A DNA stretch of 64,000 nt from Aestuariivivens sediminis. GTDB lineage: Bacteria > Bacteroidota > Bacteroidia > Flavobacteriales > Flavobacteriaceae. Every line of letters begins with the position of its first letter. Positions within the stretch are counted from its first letter, which is position 1. The stretch spans positions 682,001 through 746,000 of the forward strand of contig NZ_JAKMCP010000001.1 of NCBI RefSeq assembly GCF_022662105.1. Direction: 5' to 3'. The notes under the pieces are model-generated. The model did not search any database, was not told the DNA's origin, and saw only the letters and a program-made list of their open reading frames with translations. Positions 1 to 7,516 of the stretch are shown piece by piece. Made by a program: the position numbers and the translations under genes.

Positions 1-433
1 GACCCCCGGGAATACGGCATAATTCGGCCGTATGCTCTGTACACGTGTCTAATACCGGCAATTTCTGCAATGGGCTGGCCACATCTGCTCTCACAAATTC
101 CGCACCCATAATGTTGAGATCGAACGTCACATTCTGACCAACAACAAATTTGGTTTGACTCAGAGCCTCATTGAATTTCTTCAAAACGTCCGCTATGGGC
201 CTGCCCTGTTCCTGTGCCAATTCTGATGAAATCCCATGGACCTTTTCGGCATCATAGGGGATATTGAATCCCTCAGGTTGGATTAAATAATCTTGATGAT
301 CGAGACAATTACCCATGGCATCGTGCAATTGCCAGGCTATTTGCACACACCTTGGCCAATTCTCTACATCTGTAATCGGGGCATCCCAACGTTTCGGTAA
401 TCCGGTAGTTTCCGTATCGAAAATTAAATACAT
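1..433 (-). CDS. dnaE: DNA polymerase III alpha subunit, N-terminal exonuclease part (partial)
   Basis: This is a leftward open frame from the ATG at 433 that runs off the left edge of the window (144 codons visible). The protein begins MYLIFDTETTGLPKRW, and the Asp6/Glu8 pair is the Exo I motif of DEDD 3'-5' exonucleases. A second exonuclease segment reads VGQNVTFDLN. From knowledge of the family, flavobacterial DnaE proteins of about 1500 residues start with this same exonuclease domain fused to the polymerase, so this is probably replicative polymerase with built-in proofreading. The polymerase part lies outside the window, so a free-standing epsilon-type exonuclease cannot be excluded. 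The gene is divergent from the cytochrome operon, with a 410-base gap between them. Confidence 0.8.
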   Translation of the reverse strand, partial: MYLIFDTETTGLPKRWDAPITDVENWPRCVQIAWQLHDAMGNCLDHQDYLIQPEGFNIPYDAEKVHGISSELAQEQGRPIADVLKKFNEALSQTKFVVGQNVTFDLNIMGAEFVRADVASPLQKLPVLDTCTEHTAELCRIPGG

Positions 434-772
434 GAAATGGTTTTAACGGTTGATTTGATCGTTTACTAAGAGTTCAATTGAAAAGCATAAAAATACATAG
501 AATTTCAGCTTAATTAAAGTGAAGTTATGAACAGTTGTAAACAGAATAAAATGCCATAATTTTCTCCAAATTTTTACAAAACAAACTCAGCACCAACCCT
601 CCAATTAGAAGACCGAACATGCAATTACCTGGCCTGTCTGCACAATTAACCGGGAAAATTCAATGTGTAAGGGAGTTGATAATCCCCCAATACCAGTACT
701 CACTGAATTCGTTTAAGATAAAATAAAAAATTACTGCTCCTGGCCACAATTTTTTTTAAAGACACCAAAACC

Positions 773-815
773 TAACATTTGTCATAGTTTTGGGGACCAT
801 TAATTTATATTTTTC
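773..815 (+). promoter_or_regulatory. CRP/FNR-like box and -7 element upstream of the hexaheme cytochrome operon
   Basis: The palindrome-like TAACATTTGTCA lies at 773-784 and a -7 element TATTTTTC at 808-815, followed by the ATG at 844. The -7 element begins exactly 35 bases after the first base of the box. The same spacing is seen at 7435, 33899 and 34620. It is the weakest box of the set in its left half (TAACA instead of TGACA). The rest of the 434-843 gap is AT-rich and I see no gene in it. Confidence 0.6.
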
Positions 816-843
816 GTGCATCTTTTAATAAACAAATATCATC

Positions 844-2025
844 ATGAAAAATTTAAAGCTCATTATTAACTTGATTGTTATCACATCGAGTTTAATGTTA
901 TTCCAATGTACAAGTGATTATACCGCGATTCCAGGTCAAGATGGCATTGACGGGGTTGATGGGGTTGATGGCCTCGATGGCCTCGATGGACTTGACGGAG
1001 TTGGTGTTCAGGAATGTATCGACTGCCACAGCACATCGCATAGAGAAGGAATTTTTGATGCATACTTAACTTCAGGTCACGGTGGCCAGCCAGGGTATTC
1101 TTATGAAGCATGGACTAGAGGCACCAGAGAAAGTTGTGCTCCATGCCATAATAATGAAGGTTTCATTGATTATATAGAGACAGGAGCAGTAGCCGTTGGT
1201 GGTTATGGAATATCAAATCCATTAAACTGTAACGGCTGCCATGATGACCACCGTTCATTCGACTTTGAAAAAGACGGTAACGATTATGCCGTTAGAACAC
1301 TCGATGCAGTGGAATTTCGAGTATTTGCTGAAAATGACGCTCTGCCAGATTATGTTCTAGATTACGGCAATGCCAGTAATTTATGTGCCAACTGTCACCA
1401 ACCTAGAAGGGGTACACCTATAGCAGATGACTATCCCGGTAAATATTTGCAAACCAGTGGCCATTGGGGACCACACCACGGTCCACAAACCGCTCTATTA
1501 GAAGGACTGTTAGGAGCCTACACTACGTTCACTTTAGTTGAAGATATCCCCGCAGTCAAGCAAGCTGCGCACAGGACCGATACAGCTGCGTGTATCGATT
1601 GCCATATGCGCCATACCACAGATGGCTCCTTTGGTCACAGTTGGAATCCTACAAGAAACAATTGTACAGATTGCCATAGCGGCAATGCACAAGACCTGGA
1701 AGTTGCCGGTTTAGAAGAAGATATGGCAACATTAGGGGCACTACTAGAGCAAGTAGTAGGTCAGGCTATTGACGACAACGACGAACCCATTTTTGAAGCT
1801 GACGGTGTCACTCCTGTTCCGGTTGTAGGTATTGTTCATTTAGATGAAGGAGATCCAAATGATCCAGATGATGATGAATGGCATCCGCAAACCGGTCTGT
1901 TTGACTTAAAAGATGCAGAAGCTGCCTGGAACTTCTTGTTTATCTTAGAAGATAGAAGTCATGGTATCCACAACCCTAATTATGCAAAATCATTAATTAA
2001 AAATTCCATAGCTAACTTACAATAA
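844..2025 (+). CDS. Hexaheme c-type cytochrome lipoprotein with collagen-like linker
   Basis: The 393-residue protein has a lipoprotein signal (SLMLFQC, Cys at residue 22), so it is probably membrane-anchored outside the cytoplasm. Residues about 31-53 form a Gly-X-Asp repeat that resembles a flexible, collagen-like linker. Six CxxCH heme motifs follow: CIDCH, CAPCH, CNGCH, CANCH, CIDCH and CTDCH. Extra His residues between them could be distal ligands. It is the first gene of a gene row reaching to 7328. The role inferred from context is to take electrons from the NrfCD-type membrane module encoded at 3730-6050 and pass them to an acceptor that the sequence does not identify. No catalytic heme motif such as the CxxCK of nitrite reductase is present. 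Confidence 0.88.
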   Translation: MKNLKLIINLIVITSSLMLFQCTSDYTAIPGQDGIDGVDGVDGLDGLDGLDGVGVQECIDCHSTSHREGIFDAYLTSGHGGQPGYSYEAWTRGTRESCAPCHNNEGFIDYIETGAVAVGGYGISNPLNCNGCHDDHRSFDFEKDGNDYAVRTLDAVEFRVFAENDALPDYVLDYGNASNLCANCHQPRRGTPIADDYPGKYLQTSGHWGPHHGPQTALLEGLLGAYTTFTLVEDIPAVKQAAHRTDTAACIDCHMRHTTDGSFGHSWNPTRNNCTDCHSGNAQDLEVAGLEEDMATLGALLEQVVGQAIDDNDEPIFEADGVTPVPVVGIVHLDEGDPNDPDDDEWHPQTGLFDLKDAEAAWNFLFILEDRSHGIHNPNYAKSLIKNSIANLQ

Positions 2026-2034
2026 TTGGATGAT

Positions 2035-2111
2035 TGCAATAGTTTAGCCTGATAACTAAGCTATTGCATGTCTCCTAATTAAGTCGGTTAATCAATTTTA
2101 AATAAAATTGA
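2035..2111 (+). promoter_or_regulatory. Two hairpins between the first two cytochrome genes
   Basis: The 117-base gap after the hexaheme gene holds a 13-pair stem (2035-2047 with 2056-2068, one G-U pair, 8-base loop). It also holds an 8-pair stem (2092-2099 with 2104-2111). The first is not followed by a T run, so it is not a classical terminator. It may stabilise the upstream message or reduce downstream transcription. I see no clear promoter after it. Confidence 0.45.
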
Positions 2112-2142
2112 AGTTGATGAATTAAAGATAAAATTAATTACA

Positions 2143-2520
2143 ATGAAAAAACTATTTAAAATAGTTCTCGTTAGCATTATCCCACTGGTCTTATTTTCAT
2201 GTTACTATGACGAATTCCCGGAAGAAATAGAGCAAGATGATGTGGTTATTGATCCCGGCACTGTAGTCTCTTTTGTAGATGATATTGCGCCCATATTTGT
2301 AACCTATAATTGTACACAATGTCATGATACTTCCGGGCAAGCTCCAGACTTAACGGCCGGAAACGCATATACATCGTTACTTGCAGGATATGTTAACCCC
2401 GGGAACAGCAGCACGAGTAGACTTTACATTCAACTGGCGGATAATGGTCATAGAAATGTGGATGCGAATTCGTTAGCTTTAATTAAAAAGTGGATTGATG
2501 ATGGCGCCGAGAATAACTAA
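2143..2520 (+). CDS. Monoheme cytochrome c-like lipoprotein
   Basis: The 125-residue protein has a lipoprotein signal ending LVLFSC (Cys20) and one heme motif, CTQCH, at residues 57-61. The segment FVDDIAPIF before the motif and the ending LIKKWIDDGAENN match the small planctomycete-type cytochrome c fold seen in many Bacteroidota lipoproteins. It sits between the hexaheme cytochrome and the DUF5777 barrel, and its stop lies 17 bases before the next start. Inference: a periplasmic or surface electron carrier that works with the hexaheme protein. Confidence 0.85.
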   Translation: MKKLFKIVLVSIIPLVLFSCYYDEFPEEIEQDDVVIDPGTVVSFVDDIAPIFVTYNCTQCHDTSGQAPDLTAGNAYTSLLAGYVNPGNSSTSRLYIQLADNGHRNVDANSLALIKKWIDDGAENN

Positions 2521-2536
2521 CACTAAAGATGTTACA

Positions 2537-3436
2537 ATGAAAAATTATAAAATATTACTGTTCGTCTTCCTAATAATTCCGGTTTTGTGCTTTTCCCAAA
2601 AAAAGGCTAAAGACTCTATTGTGGAAAAACCCGCCCGTCCTGCTTTTGAAAGCGCTACTTTAATTGATAATGCCTCGAATGTCCTGTTTAATAAAAACAC
2701 CTTGGAAGTGATGATGCAGCACCGATTTGGCCTTATAGAAGAAAAGAACTCTCTGGCAGGAATTTATGGCGCAAATTCCAATATAAGAATCGCTCTATCC
2801 TATGCGGTTTTAGATTGGGTAACGGTAGGATACGGTATCACCAAAAAGAATCGAATGAGTGACTTCAATTTAAAGGTGGGGTTACTACAACAAACCCGAT
2901 CCGGAAGTATACCTGTTAATATCAGCTATTTTGGAAATATTGCCATAGATGGTCGGTCTTTTGATACCAAATATCCTAATGGGGACTTTATTCCTCCGGA
3001 TGCCAACAACGGGCCGTTCTTGAAAAAACAAGACCGCTATTCTTACTTCCATCAGCTCATTATTGCTAAACGGTTTAATTCGAAGGTGTCATTGCAAATC
3101 GCACCAAGTTTATCTCACTTTAACGCGGTTAATTATGGTTATGATGGTGAACATGATCGTTTTTCCATAGCATTTGGTGGGCGCTATAAAGTGAGCCCTC
3201 AAACCGCACTCATATGGGATATTAGTACCCCTGTAACACAGTTTAATGATGATAAGTACAATATTACAGGATTTAGTTTTGGTGCAGAATTTTCTACTTC
3301 AGCCCATACCTTCCAAATATTTATGACCAACTTTAATAGCATATTACCTCAATTTAATTACATGAAAAACACCAATGATTTTCTTAATGGTGGCACCTTA
3401 TTTGGGTTTAACATAACCCGTAATTATAATTTTTAA
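2537..3436 (+). CDS. DUF5777 family outer-membrane beta-barrel protein
   Basis: I chose the ATG at 2537 because the protein then begins MKNYKILLFVFLIIPVLCFSQ, a clear signal peptide. A longer in-frame start at 2495 overlaps the previous gene. The mature part opens with ESATLIDNASNVLFNKN and shows alternating short hydrophobic strands ending in an aromatic residue (NITRNYNF), typical of Bacteroidota outer-membrane barrels. It fits the DUF5777 family. It lies in a row with two lipoprotein cytochromes, so it may hold or guide them at the outer membrane. That role is inference; the family has no established function that I know of. Confidence 0.8.
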   Translation: MKNYKILLFVFLIIPVLCFSQKKAKDSIVEKPARPAFESATLIDNASNVLFNKNTLEVMMQHRFGLIEEKNSLAGIYGANSNIRIALSYAVLDWVTVGYGITKKNRMSDFNLKVGLLQQTRSGSIPVNISYFGNIAIDGRSFDTKYPNGDFIPPDANNGPFLKKQDRYSYFHQLIIAKRFNSKVSLQIAPSLSHFNAVNYGYDGEHDRFSIAFGGRYKVSPQTALIWDISTPVTQFNDDKYNITGFSFGAEFSTSAHTFQIFMTNFNSILPQFNYMKNTNDFLNGGTLFGFNITRNYNF

Positions 3437-3442
3437 GGCTTT

Positions 3443-3709
3443 ATGAATAAAAATTCTGTAAAAGAACATCAACTGTCTCGAAGAGGTTTTTTACCCATAT
3501 TGGGGGGTAGTTTATTGTTGCCTTTTTTCGGAATGGGTAGTCCAAATGACAGGACCATTCTTTCCCCGGATGAAGAAGACTATCAAACCTTATTAAAACC
3601 GGATGGCACAACCGTTAAGGTTAAGGTAAGTACACTAAAAAAATCAAAAATCATAAAGAAAGATGTTTCCAATACATCTCTTCTTAAATGGCTGGGAAAA
3701 AAGCAGTAA
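3443..3709 (+). CDS. Small Tat-signal protein related to the N terminus of the neighbouring FeS subunit
   Basis: The 88-residue protein has a twin-arginine signal (SRRGFLPILGG, Arg13-Arg14). After it comes LLKPDGTTVKVKVS, which resembles the segments just after the Tat signals of both FeS proteins in the island (LMTTDGSIIKVDAS at 3730 and LLTPDGKLVQVPNS at 7517). It has no cysteine and no cofactor motif. It starts 6 bases after the barrel gene and ends 20 bases before the FeS subunit gene. It may be a small assembly or structural subunit. I know no named family for it. Confidence 0.7.
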   Translation: MNKNSVKEHQLSRRGFLPILGGSLLLPFFGMGSPNDRTILSPDEEDYQTLLKPDGTTVKVKVSTLKKSKIIKKDVSNTSLLKWLGKKQ

Positions 3710-3729
3710 TGCAAGTTGAAAATTAATTC

Positions 3730-4731
3730 ATGATGGAAGATAACAAAAACTCCAGACGTAAATTTCTTGATAAAGGCCTTAAGATAGGGTTCGCATCTGC
3801 TATTGGTGGACTTGGTTTGTCACAGCTATCTGAAAAATTAGGTGCTTCAAATAAAACAGATAGCAAGGACAAAGTTGAATTAATGACTACCGACGGCTCC
3901 ATAATTAAAGTGGATGCTTCGGAGGTTATAGAAATAGAACACTCAGAAGACCATGACACCAAATACAATGTTCGAGAAGGCTTTCCGAATCGGAAATTTG
4001 TAATGGTTATTGATCTGGCTAAATGTAAAAATGCCTTAAAATGTGTTGTTGCCTGCAATAAACATCACTATGTCACCGGCGAAAATGCCTGGCTTAAAGT
4101 CCATAAAATGCAAGAATCTAAAGATACGGCACCGTATTGGATGCCGAGAACTTGCATGCACTGTGACCAACCGGCATGCGTTACCGTTTGCCCTGTTGAT
4201 GCCACTTTTAAAAGACGAGATGGATTGGTTTTAATTGACAATGAACGCTGTATTGGCTGTCGTTTCTGTATGGCGGCTTGCCCCTACTCCATTCGTGTTT
4301 TTAATTGGAGTGAACCTGAACAAGGTGAAATGAGCGAGATTACCCTGAACATGGTAGATGGATGTCATGACAATCCATCTATAGAATATGCCGGTGTTCC
4401 AAGTAGAAAAGGGACTCCTGATAAATGTGATTTTTGCCCTCATCAAATACATGAAAATGAATTGCCGCACTGTGTAACGGCCTGCCCGAATGGTGTATTC
4501 TATTTTGGAGATAAATATGAAGATACCGTAACCAATGGCGAGGAAACATTGCGTCTGAGCAAATTACTCAAAGATAAAGCCGGTTACCGATTGTTAGAAG
4601 AATTGGGTACTGCTCCAAGCGTTTACTATTTACCCCCTGTAAATCGTTTAGTCGAATTTGACAAAGGTCTGGAAAATTACAAGGAATTTGAATCGGTTGA
4701 AAAACCCACTATTTCTGAAAAACCTGAATGA
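3730..4731 (+). CDS. NrfC/PsrB-like 4Fe-4S subunit with Tat signal (module 1)
   Basis: The 333-residue protein starts with a Tat signal (NSRRKFLDKG, Arg9-Arg10), so it is exported folded. Four cysteine groups follow: C99-x5-C105-x3-C109, then CMHCDQPACVTVCP, CIGCRFCMAACP and CDFC-x11-CVTAC. The first group has Ala102 where the usual second Cys stands, giving 15 ligands rather than 16, so one cluster may be [3Fe-4S]. The family passes electrons between a membrane quinone site and a partner protein. The start of the NrfD-type gene overlaps its stop (ATGA). No molybdopterin subunit is nearby. The start could also be the ATG at 3733. Confidence 0.88.
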   Translation: MMEDNKNSRRKFLDKGLKIGFASAIGGLGLSQLSEKLGASNKTDSKDKVELMTTDGSIIKVDASEVIEIEHSEDHDTKYNVREGFPNRKFVMVIDLAKCKNALKCVVACNKHHYVTGENAWLKVHKMQESKDTAPYWMPRTCMHCDQPACVTVCPVDATFKRRDGLVLIDNERCIGCRFCMAACPYSIRVFNWSEPEQGEMSEITLNMVDGCHDNPSIEYAGVPSRKGTPDKCDFCPHQIHENELPHCVTACPNGVFYFGDKYEDTVTNGEETLRLSKLLKDKAGYRLLEELGTAPSVYYLPPVNRLVEFDKGLENYKEFESVEKPTISEKPE

Positions 4732-6050
4732 CCATGAAAAATTATGATACTCTTGTAGAAAATTTAGCTCCTAGAAAATTTGGGAAACGGGGCAGAATTT
4801 GGGTTATTTTTTTGGCTATTGTTATTGTTCTGGGACTCATTGCATACATTGACCAAATTAGAAGTGGTCAGATAGTCACTAACATGAGAGATTATGCACT
4901 TTGGGGCATATATATCTCAAATTTTGTCTTTTTTGTTGCAACCAGTTTCGTAGGATCTGTTACCGTGGCTATTTTAAGATTAACGAATAATTCCTGGAGA
5001 ACCCCTTTAGTTCGAATTGCTGAAATCATTACGTTCGCGTCTATTGTGATGGCTGGTTTAACCATTATGATTGATATGGGACGCCCGGACAGATTGTTAA
5101 ACCTGTTTATTCATGCAAGATTACAATCCCCAATTACCTGGGATGTCATTATTATTCCAACCACCATTGCCTTGAGTTTCCTGTTATTGTATTTTCCACT
5201 TTTACCCGATTTGGGTATTCTTAAAAAATATTACGAGAAGACGAAACCCAAATTCAGCAAATGGTATGGTAAATTGTCACTAAACTGGACGGGCAGTGAA
5301 CGTCAGAAGTCAATACAAGAAAAATCCATTAAAATCATAGCTATTTTAATTATCCCTGTTAGTATTATTCTACAAACTATAGATGCATGGTTGTTTTCGA
5401 CTACCTATAGAATTGGATGGGATAGCACCAATATGGGAGCCTATTTTATCTCAGGCGCTTTTGTTGCGGGATTAGGCGCATTAGTTACCATGGTTTACAT
5501 TATTCGGAAGGTTAGAGGTTTAGACCATTATATCACGGATTATCATTTTGATAAGCTGGGAAAATTTTTGGGTTTGGCCTGTCTAACTTACCTCTATTTC
5601 AACATTAATGAGTATCTAATCCCAATTTTTACAGCGCCTGTTGAAGAAGACATCCATTTAAATTCCTTGGTTTTTGGTGAATGGGCTCCCTTATTTTGGT
5701 TCTCACAGATCGTTGGTCTGCTTTTACCTCTGGTTATTTTATTATTTAAAAAAGGCAGAAGGCCCGGACTGATGTTCATCGTTGGCTTAATGGTAGTTCT
5801 TGGTTCTTGGTGGAAACGATACATTATCGTTATCCCAACTCTTTTGCATCCCTTTTTACCTATTGAAGGTGTCCCTGAATCCTGGCACCATTATTTCCCA
5901 AGTGCCCATGAATGGATTATCACTTTTGCAACTTTAGCGATGGCTTTATTAATTATTACGCTATGTGTTCGTTATTTGCCAGTTATCCCCATACAACGAA
6001 CAGCATTTGAAAAGAATATGACCACAAATAAGAAAACTACGGAATCATGA
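4728..6050 (+). CDS. NrfD/PsrC-like membrane quinone subunit (module 1)
   Basis: The 440-residue integral membrane protein has about eight to ten hydrophobic segments, as in NrfD/PsrC proteins that bind menaquinone and anchor the FeS subunit. Features shared with the second copy at 8428 include MRDYxxWGIYISNFVFF, VDMGRPDR-like (IDMGRPDR), GWDSTN and YFNINEYL. The gene overlaps the FeS gene by the four bases ATGA, which suggests translational coupling. An alternative ATG lies at 4734. Inferred role: menaquinol oxidation or menaquinone reduction with electrons routed to or from the cytochromes of the same operon. Confidence 0.87.
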   Translation: MTMKNYDTLVENLAPRKFGKRGRIWVIFLAIVIVLGLIAYIDQIRSGQIVTNMRDYALWGIYISNFVFFVATSFVGSVTVAILRLTNNSWRTPLVRIAEIITFASIVMAGLTIMIDMGRPDRLLNLFIHARLQSPITWDVIIIPTTIALSFLLLYFPLLPDLGILKKYYEKTKPKFSKWYGKLSLNWTGSERQKSIQEKSIKIIAILIIPVSIILQTIDAWLFSTTYRIGWDSTNMGAYFISGAFVAGLGALVTMVYIIRKVRGLDHYITDYHFDKLGKFLGLACLTYLYFNINEYLIPIFTAPVEEDIHLNSLVFGEWAPLFWFSQIVGLLLPLVILLFKKGRRPGLMFIVGLMVVLGSWWKRYIIVIPTLLHPFLPIEGVPESWHHYFPSAHEWIITFATLAMALLIITLCVRYLPVIPIQRTAFEKNMTTNKKTTES

Positions 6051-6919
6051 AAAAGATGCCAAAATTTCCTGTTGTTTTTCTCGTAATCATCGGAATGTTT
6101 TTATCCTCTTCCGGTCTCTCCTCAGTTTATGCCCAAAAAGCTAAAAAAAATACGGTACGGTTAAAAGTAGACTATATTAAAATTATAGACAGTCTGTCTT
6201 ATTTTAATATAAAAGCTTTTTCGAGGGTGAATCGAGAAAATATTGACGTCTCCGACATCGATTTAACCGTTTACAACGAAATTGACGATGAGAATGTCGA
6301 ATTAGGTTCGACTACAACTGACAGGAATGGTGAATGTAAATTTGTTTTGAATGATTTTAATACCATTGCATCAGACTCGACCAATACCTATAATTTCGTT
6401 GTGAAGTTTAAAGGAAATGACGCCTATAAAAAGGTTTCTAAAAGCATTAGCTTTAAAGATGCCTCCATCCAAACAAATTTAATAACCAAAGATAGCATTA
6501 ATTACATTAGTGCCATGCTTAAAGAAACAAAAACAGACAGTGTATTAAGTGACCAATTACTCAATGTTCAGGTTCAACGATTGTTTAGACCTTTAAGAAT
6601 TGGAAAAGAATTTAACATGACCGATGAAAATGGATCGATTATTGTAGCTATTGATAAAAACATTCCAGGAATTAATGGAAATTTAATGATTGAGGTGATA
6701 TTAAATGATAGTGAATTATATGGCACCCTAAAGGCAGTTGTTAAGGCGCCTTTTGGTTCTCCCATAATAGAGGAATCGACCTTCGATGACAGAACCATGT
6801 GGTCGCCACGAAATAAAACACCGTTGTTTTTGCTAATATTCCCGAATTTAATAATTTTTGGAATATGGGGGTTTATTATATATCTATTTTTTAACTTATT
6901 GAAAATATCTAAATCTTAA
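6047..6919 (+). CDS. Exported accessory subunit with C-terminal membrane anchor (module 1)
   Basis: The 290-residue protein has a signal peptide ending SSVYAQ. An Ig-like or carboxypeptidase-regulatory-like extracytoplasmic region follows (VYNEIDDENVELGS...TDRNGECKFVL, then a second similar unit). One membrane helix lies near the end (LLIFPNLIIFGIWGFIIYLFF). Its C-terminal half is similar to the shorter protein at 9769: RPLRIGKEFNMTDENGSI versus SNLPIGDFFNATDETGTI, and a Trp-containing segment before the helix. It overlaps the NrfD gene by ATGA. Both copies sit directly after NrfD, so this is probably a third structural subunit. I do not know a named family. Confidence 0.75.
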   Translation: MKKMPKFPVVFLVIIGMFLSSSGLSSVYAQKAKKNTVRLKVDYIKIIDSLSYFNIKAFSRVNRENIDVSDIDLTVYNEIDDENVELGSTTTDRNGECKFVLNDFNTIASDSTNTYNFVVKFKGNDAYKKVSKSISFKDASIQTNLITKDSINYISAMLKETKTDSVLSDQLLNVQVQRLFRPLRIGKEFNMTDENGSIIVAIDKNIPGINGNLMIEVILNDSELYGTLKAVVKAPFGSPIIEESTFDDRTMWSPRNKTPLFLLIFPNLIIFGIWGFIIYLFFNLLKISKS

Positions 6920-6929
6920 TTATAATATC

Positions 6930-7328
6930 ATGAAAGTATTGAAAACATTAACATTTATAGGAATTTTAATATTGAGTTTATATTCCTTTACAGCAGTATT
7001 TCAGGATGGCTGGAATATACCCGAAAAGTATGTAAATATGGAGAATCCGACGAATCCTGATGAAGATCTGGCTATAGGAAAGGCCTTATACAGTAAGCAT
7101 TGTAAATCATGTCATGGAAAGGAAGGTTATGGCGATGGCCCTAAAGCTGCAGAAATGAATGGAGACTTAGGAGATTTTTCCAGTGAAGAATTCCAGGAGC
7201 AAACGGATGGCGTACTTTTCTACAAAACATCGTTTGGAAAAGATGATATGCCAGAATACACGAAAAAAATTCCAGAGGACGAGGACAGATGGCTAATAGT
7301 AAATTATATGCGAACATTAGCCGAATAA
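6930..7328 (+). CDS. Small monoheme c-type cytochrome
   Basis: The 132-residue class I-like cytochrome c has an N-terminal hydrophobic segment (residues 5-24) that acts as signal or anchor. Its heme motif is CKSCHG at residues 58-63. The segment DDMPEYTKKIPEDEDRW supplies a likely axial Met. It is the last gene of the first module, 10 bases after the accessory subunit gene and 18 bases before a strong terminator. Probable role: a periplasmic electron shuttle between the NrfCD module and another respiratory protein. Confidence 0.87.
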   Translation: MKVLKTLTFIGILILSLYSFTAVFQDGWNIPEKYVNMENPTNPDEDLAIGKALYSKHCKSCHGKEGYGDGPKAAEMNGDLGDFSSEEFQEQTDGVLFYKTSFGKDDMPEYTKKIPEDEDRWLIVNYMRTLAE

Positions 7329-7346
7329 TTTTTTTGCTTCCATTTG

Positions 7347-7381
7347 AAAAAAAACCGAACGACATGTTCGGTTTTTTTTTC
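7347..7381 (+). terminator. Intrinsic terminator after NrfCD module 1
   Basis: A run of A and CCGAAC (to 7360) pairs with GTTCGG from 7366, around a 5-base loop (GACAT). It is followed by a run of ten T. The hairpin is strong and separates the two modules, so module 2 needs its own promoter. Confidence 0.9.
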
Positions 7382-7434
7382 GAATTAAACGCCGTTAATA
7401 TCAGTTTTTTATCAAAAATCAAAAATGCCAAACA

Positions 7435-7477
7435 TGACATAAGTCATCAAATTTCAAGGTTTTACGCATTATATTTA
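7435..7477 (+). promoter_or_regulatory. CRP/FNR-like box and -7 element upstream of NrfCD module 2
   Basis: TGACATAAGTCA at 7435-7446 has two TGAC/GTCA half-sites around four bases. A -7 element TATATTTA lies at 7470-7477, exactly 35 bases after the first base of the box. The gene starts at 7517. The half-sites resemble those of FNR-family activators; the regulator itself is not in this window. Confidence 0.72.
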
Positions 7478-7516
7478 GTCTTCTAATAGATTGTTGGTTT
7501 TATTCAAACAGTAATT

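Noticed and set aside
844-2025. Hexaheme protein as nitrite reductase (NrfA)
   Set aside because: It has no CxxCK catalytic heme site and no NrfA-type length or order of motifs.
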